This document shows, piece by piece, positions 5,780-6,943 of a stretch of 6,943 nt of DNA. The first letter of the stretch is position 1, and the number at the start of each line of letters is the position of its first letter. Under the pieces are notes generated by a model. It saw only the letters and a list, made by a program, of their open reading frames with translations. It was not told where the DNA came from and ran no database searches. The DNA is from Promethearchaeota archaeon (GTDB lineage Archaea; Asgardarchaeota; Lokiarchaeia; Sigynarchaeales; SOKP01): contig JAEOTJ010000337.1 of NCBI GenBank assembly GCA_016839905.1, positions 1-6,943 on the forward strand, given 5' to 3'. A program made the translations under genes and the position numbers.

Positions 5780-6907
5780 TTATTTTTGAATTATTTTTTT
5801 TAAGGAGTTAATTAATTTAAGATTTAAATTTCGAGATTTAATAGAAATCCTAATATAATAATCATTTAATCCATCATAATTAGAACAGTCTCTTATTAGG
5901 ATATTTTCTTTAAGTAAAAGTTCTTTAATTTTAGTCGCTTTAATCCCTGTACTTTTAGTATTAATTAAAATATAATTGGTATTAGTTGGATATAATCTTA
6001 ATCCATCTATCTTGTTTAATTCATTTTTTACAAATTTACTTTCTGTAGAAATGAAATTATATGTTTCTTTAATAAAATCACTAGATTTTAAGATTTCTTG
6101 GGCAAAAACTTGACCAAAACAATTTATGGGCCATAAAACCTGACCATTCGTCAATAAATCAATGATTTCAGTATTACTAACACCAAACCCTACCCGGAGA
6201 CCCGCTAAACCGAAAAATTTTGTAAAGCTTCGGCTAATAAATAAATTATTAAATGTTTTTATTTTAAGCACGAAAGAATTATTTTCACCAGTAAATTCAA
6301 TAAATGCCTCATCCAAAAACACGAGAATATTATGATTTGAGGCAATATTAATGATTTTCTCAATGTCTTTAGAGTCATCCAAGAGTCCATTAGGATTATT
6401 AGGATTGCAAATAAAAATTATTCTTGTTTTAGGAGTTATTTTTTCTAAAATTGATTCATATATGATTCGAAAATCATTTTCTGGTTTCCTATAAACATTT
6501 ACAATTTTACCATTATTTTTTTTTATAGCCCAAGCATATTCCGAAAACGTAGGTTGGCAAACAATTACTTCATCATCAAGATTTATAAAAATATCGCAAA
6601 AAGTCGAGATTAATTCCATTGAACCAGCTCCAATTATCAAGTTCTTGATATCTATTTTTTCCTCAAAATATTTCACTAGTTCTTTTTTCAATTTGGTAGA
6701 ATTTGAATCGGGGTATCTATTTAATTTATTAATTGAGTCCTTGTAGGAATGAGAGAACATTTCTGGATTAATAAGTGGATTGATATTTGTACTGAAATCT
6801 AATAATGAATTAGGGTCGATTTTTGAGTTATATTTAAAAATTTCACCACCATGACTATCATGTCTTAAAATTTTCTTTTTTTCTTCAATAGCATCATTAA
6901 ACTTCAA
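5780..6907 (-). CDS. cobD: L-threonine-O-3-phosphate decarboxylase (CobD-type PLP enzyme)
   Basis: A 375-residue cytosolic, fold-type I PLP enzyme. It decarboxylates L-threonine phosphate to (R)-1-aminopropan-2-yl phosphate, the linker that CbiB attaches to the corrin. The N-terminal blocks SHGGEIFKY (18-26) and DFSTNINP (37-44) are typical of CobD and separate it from histidinol-phosphate aminotransferase (HisC), its closest relative. Other motifs are RYPD (64-67), GAGSMELI (93-100, PLP phosphate loop), CNPNNPNG (167-174) and DEAFIEF (199-205). SRSFTKFFGLAGLRVGF (225-241) carries the Schiff-base Lys230, and YYIRISIK (350-357) lies near the end. Length matches single-domain CobD, so the cysteine-rich extension of the Methanosarcina enzyme is absent and encoded by the next gene. 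The start is uncertain. TTG 6907 lies 11 nt after GGAGGT. The frame also allows TTG 6934 and stays open to the window edge. A HisC role is less likely given the operon. Confidence 0.88.
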   Translation of the reverse strand: MKFNDAIEEKKKILRHDSHGGEIFKYNSKIDPNSLLDFSTNINPLINPEMFSHSYKDSINKLNRYPDSNSTKLKKELVKYFEEKIDIKNLIIGAGSMELISTFCDIFINLDDEVIVCQPTFSEYAWAIKKNNGKIVNVYRKPENDFRIIYESILEKITPKTRIIFICNPNNPNGLLDDSKDIEKIINIASNHNILVFLDEAFIEFTGENNSFVLKIKTFNNLFISRSFTKFFGLAGLRVGFGVSNTEIIDLLTNGQVLWPINCFGQVFAQEILKSSDFIKETYNFISTESKFVKNELNKIDGLRLYPTNTNYILINTKSTGIKATKIKELLLKENILIRDCSNYDGLNDYYIRISIKSRNLNLKLINSLKKIIQK

Positions 6908-6918
6908 ATGAATTAGAT

Positions 6919-6924
6919 ACCTCC
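6919..6924 (-). promoter_or_regulatory. Probable ribosome binding site for cobD
   Basis: GGAGGT on the minus strand matches the archaeal Shine-Dalgarno consensus. It lies 11 nt before TTG 6907, and an in-frame ATT is 5 nt away. It would be inside the gene if translation began at TTG 6934, so it argues for the shorter protein. Confidence 0.5.
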
Positions 6925-6943
6925 ATAGATTCAATAATCTTGA

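Noticed and set aside
5780..6907. Calling the PLP enzyme histidinol-phosphate aminotransferase (HisC)
   Set aside because: The catalytic core is shared with HisC, but the N-terminal HGG and DFSTNINP blocks and the operon of cobamide genes fit CobD much better.
1..6943. tRNA or rRNA genes, CRISPR arrays, insertion sequences, attachment sites, inteins
   Set aside because: I saw no spaced direct repeats, terminal inverted repeats, transposase motifs, tRNA-like cloverleaf or intein splicing motifs. Coding genes fill nearly the whole window.

Overview
The window reads as archaeal and AT-rich (roughly 30% G+C by eye). The evidence is a CobY-type nucleotidyltransferase (the archaeal replacement for bacterial CobU), a CbiZ amidohydrolase (mostly archaeal), Shine-Dalgarno sites of the GGAGGTGAT type with frequent TTG starts, and a stand-alone Roadblock/LC7 protein. 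Roadblock proteins are especially numerous in Asgard archaea (Promethearchaeota, e.g. Lokiarchaeia), so that group is my best guess. The guess is an inference, since Roadblock genes also occur in other archaea and in bacteria.

Layout. The left edge carries the end of an unidentified plus-strand gene (2-82), followed by a Roadblock/LC7 gene (119-535). A short palindromic AT-rich gap then separates these from a long minus-strand operon that fills the rest of the window. In transcription order (right to left) the operon is: cobD-like L-threonine-phosphate decarboxylase (6907-5780), an eight-cysteine small protein (5752-5402), cbiP (5412-3892), cbiB (3882-2806), cbiZ (2790-2080), cobS (2092-1241) and cobY (1216-563). 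Junctions are gaps of 9 to 27 nt or overlaps of 11 and 13 nt, so this is very probably one transcript with translational coupling. Its promoter lies beyond the right edge. No stretch over 300 nt lacks a gene.

How the genes work together. All recognised operon genes belong to the late, adenosylated half of cobamide (vitamin B12-type) biosynthesis. CobD makes aminopropanol phosphate from threonine phosphate. CbiP amidates the corrin ring to adenosylcobyric acid. CbiB joins cobyric acid and aminopropanol (phosphate) into adenosylcobinamide (phosphate). CobY activates adenosylcobinamide phosphate with GTP, and CobS attaches the lower-ligand riboside phosphate. CbiZ cleaves scavenged adenosylcobinamide back to cobyric acid so that it can re-enter at CbiB. 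The window therefore encodes both a de novo finishing module and a salvage branch. Ring synthesis, corrinoid adenosylation, CobT, the final phosphatase and uptake are not here.

The most interesting point is the eight-cysteine protein. It is a free-standing version of a cysteine-rich domain that some methanogens carry fused to the C-terminus of CobD, and it sits immediately downstream of cobD. I found no evidence for an entirely new system. The rest is a tidy example of a known pathway in an archaeal, possibly Asgard, setting.
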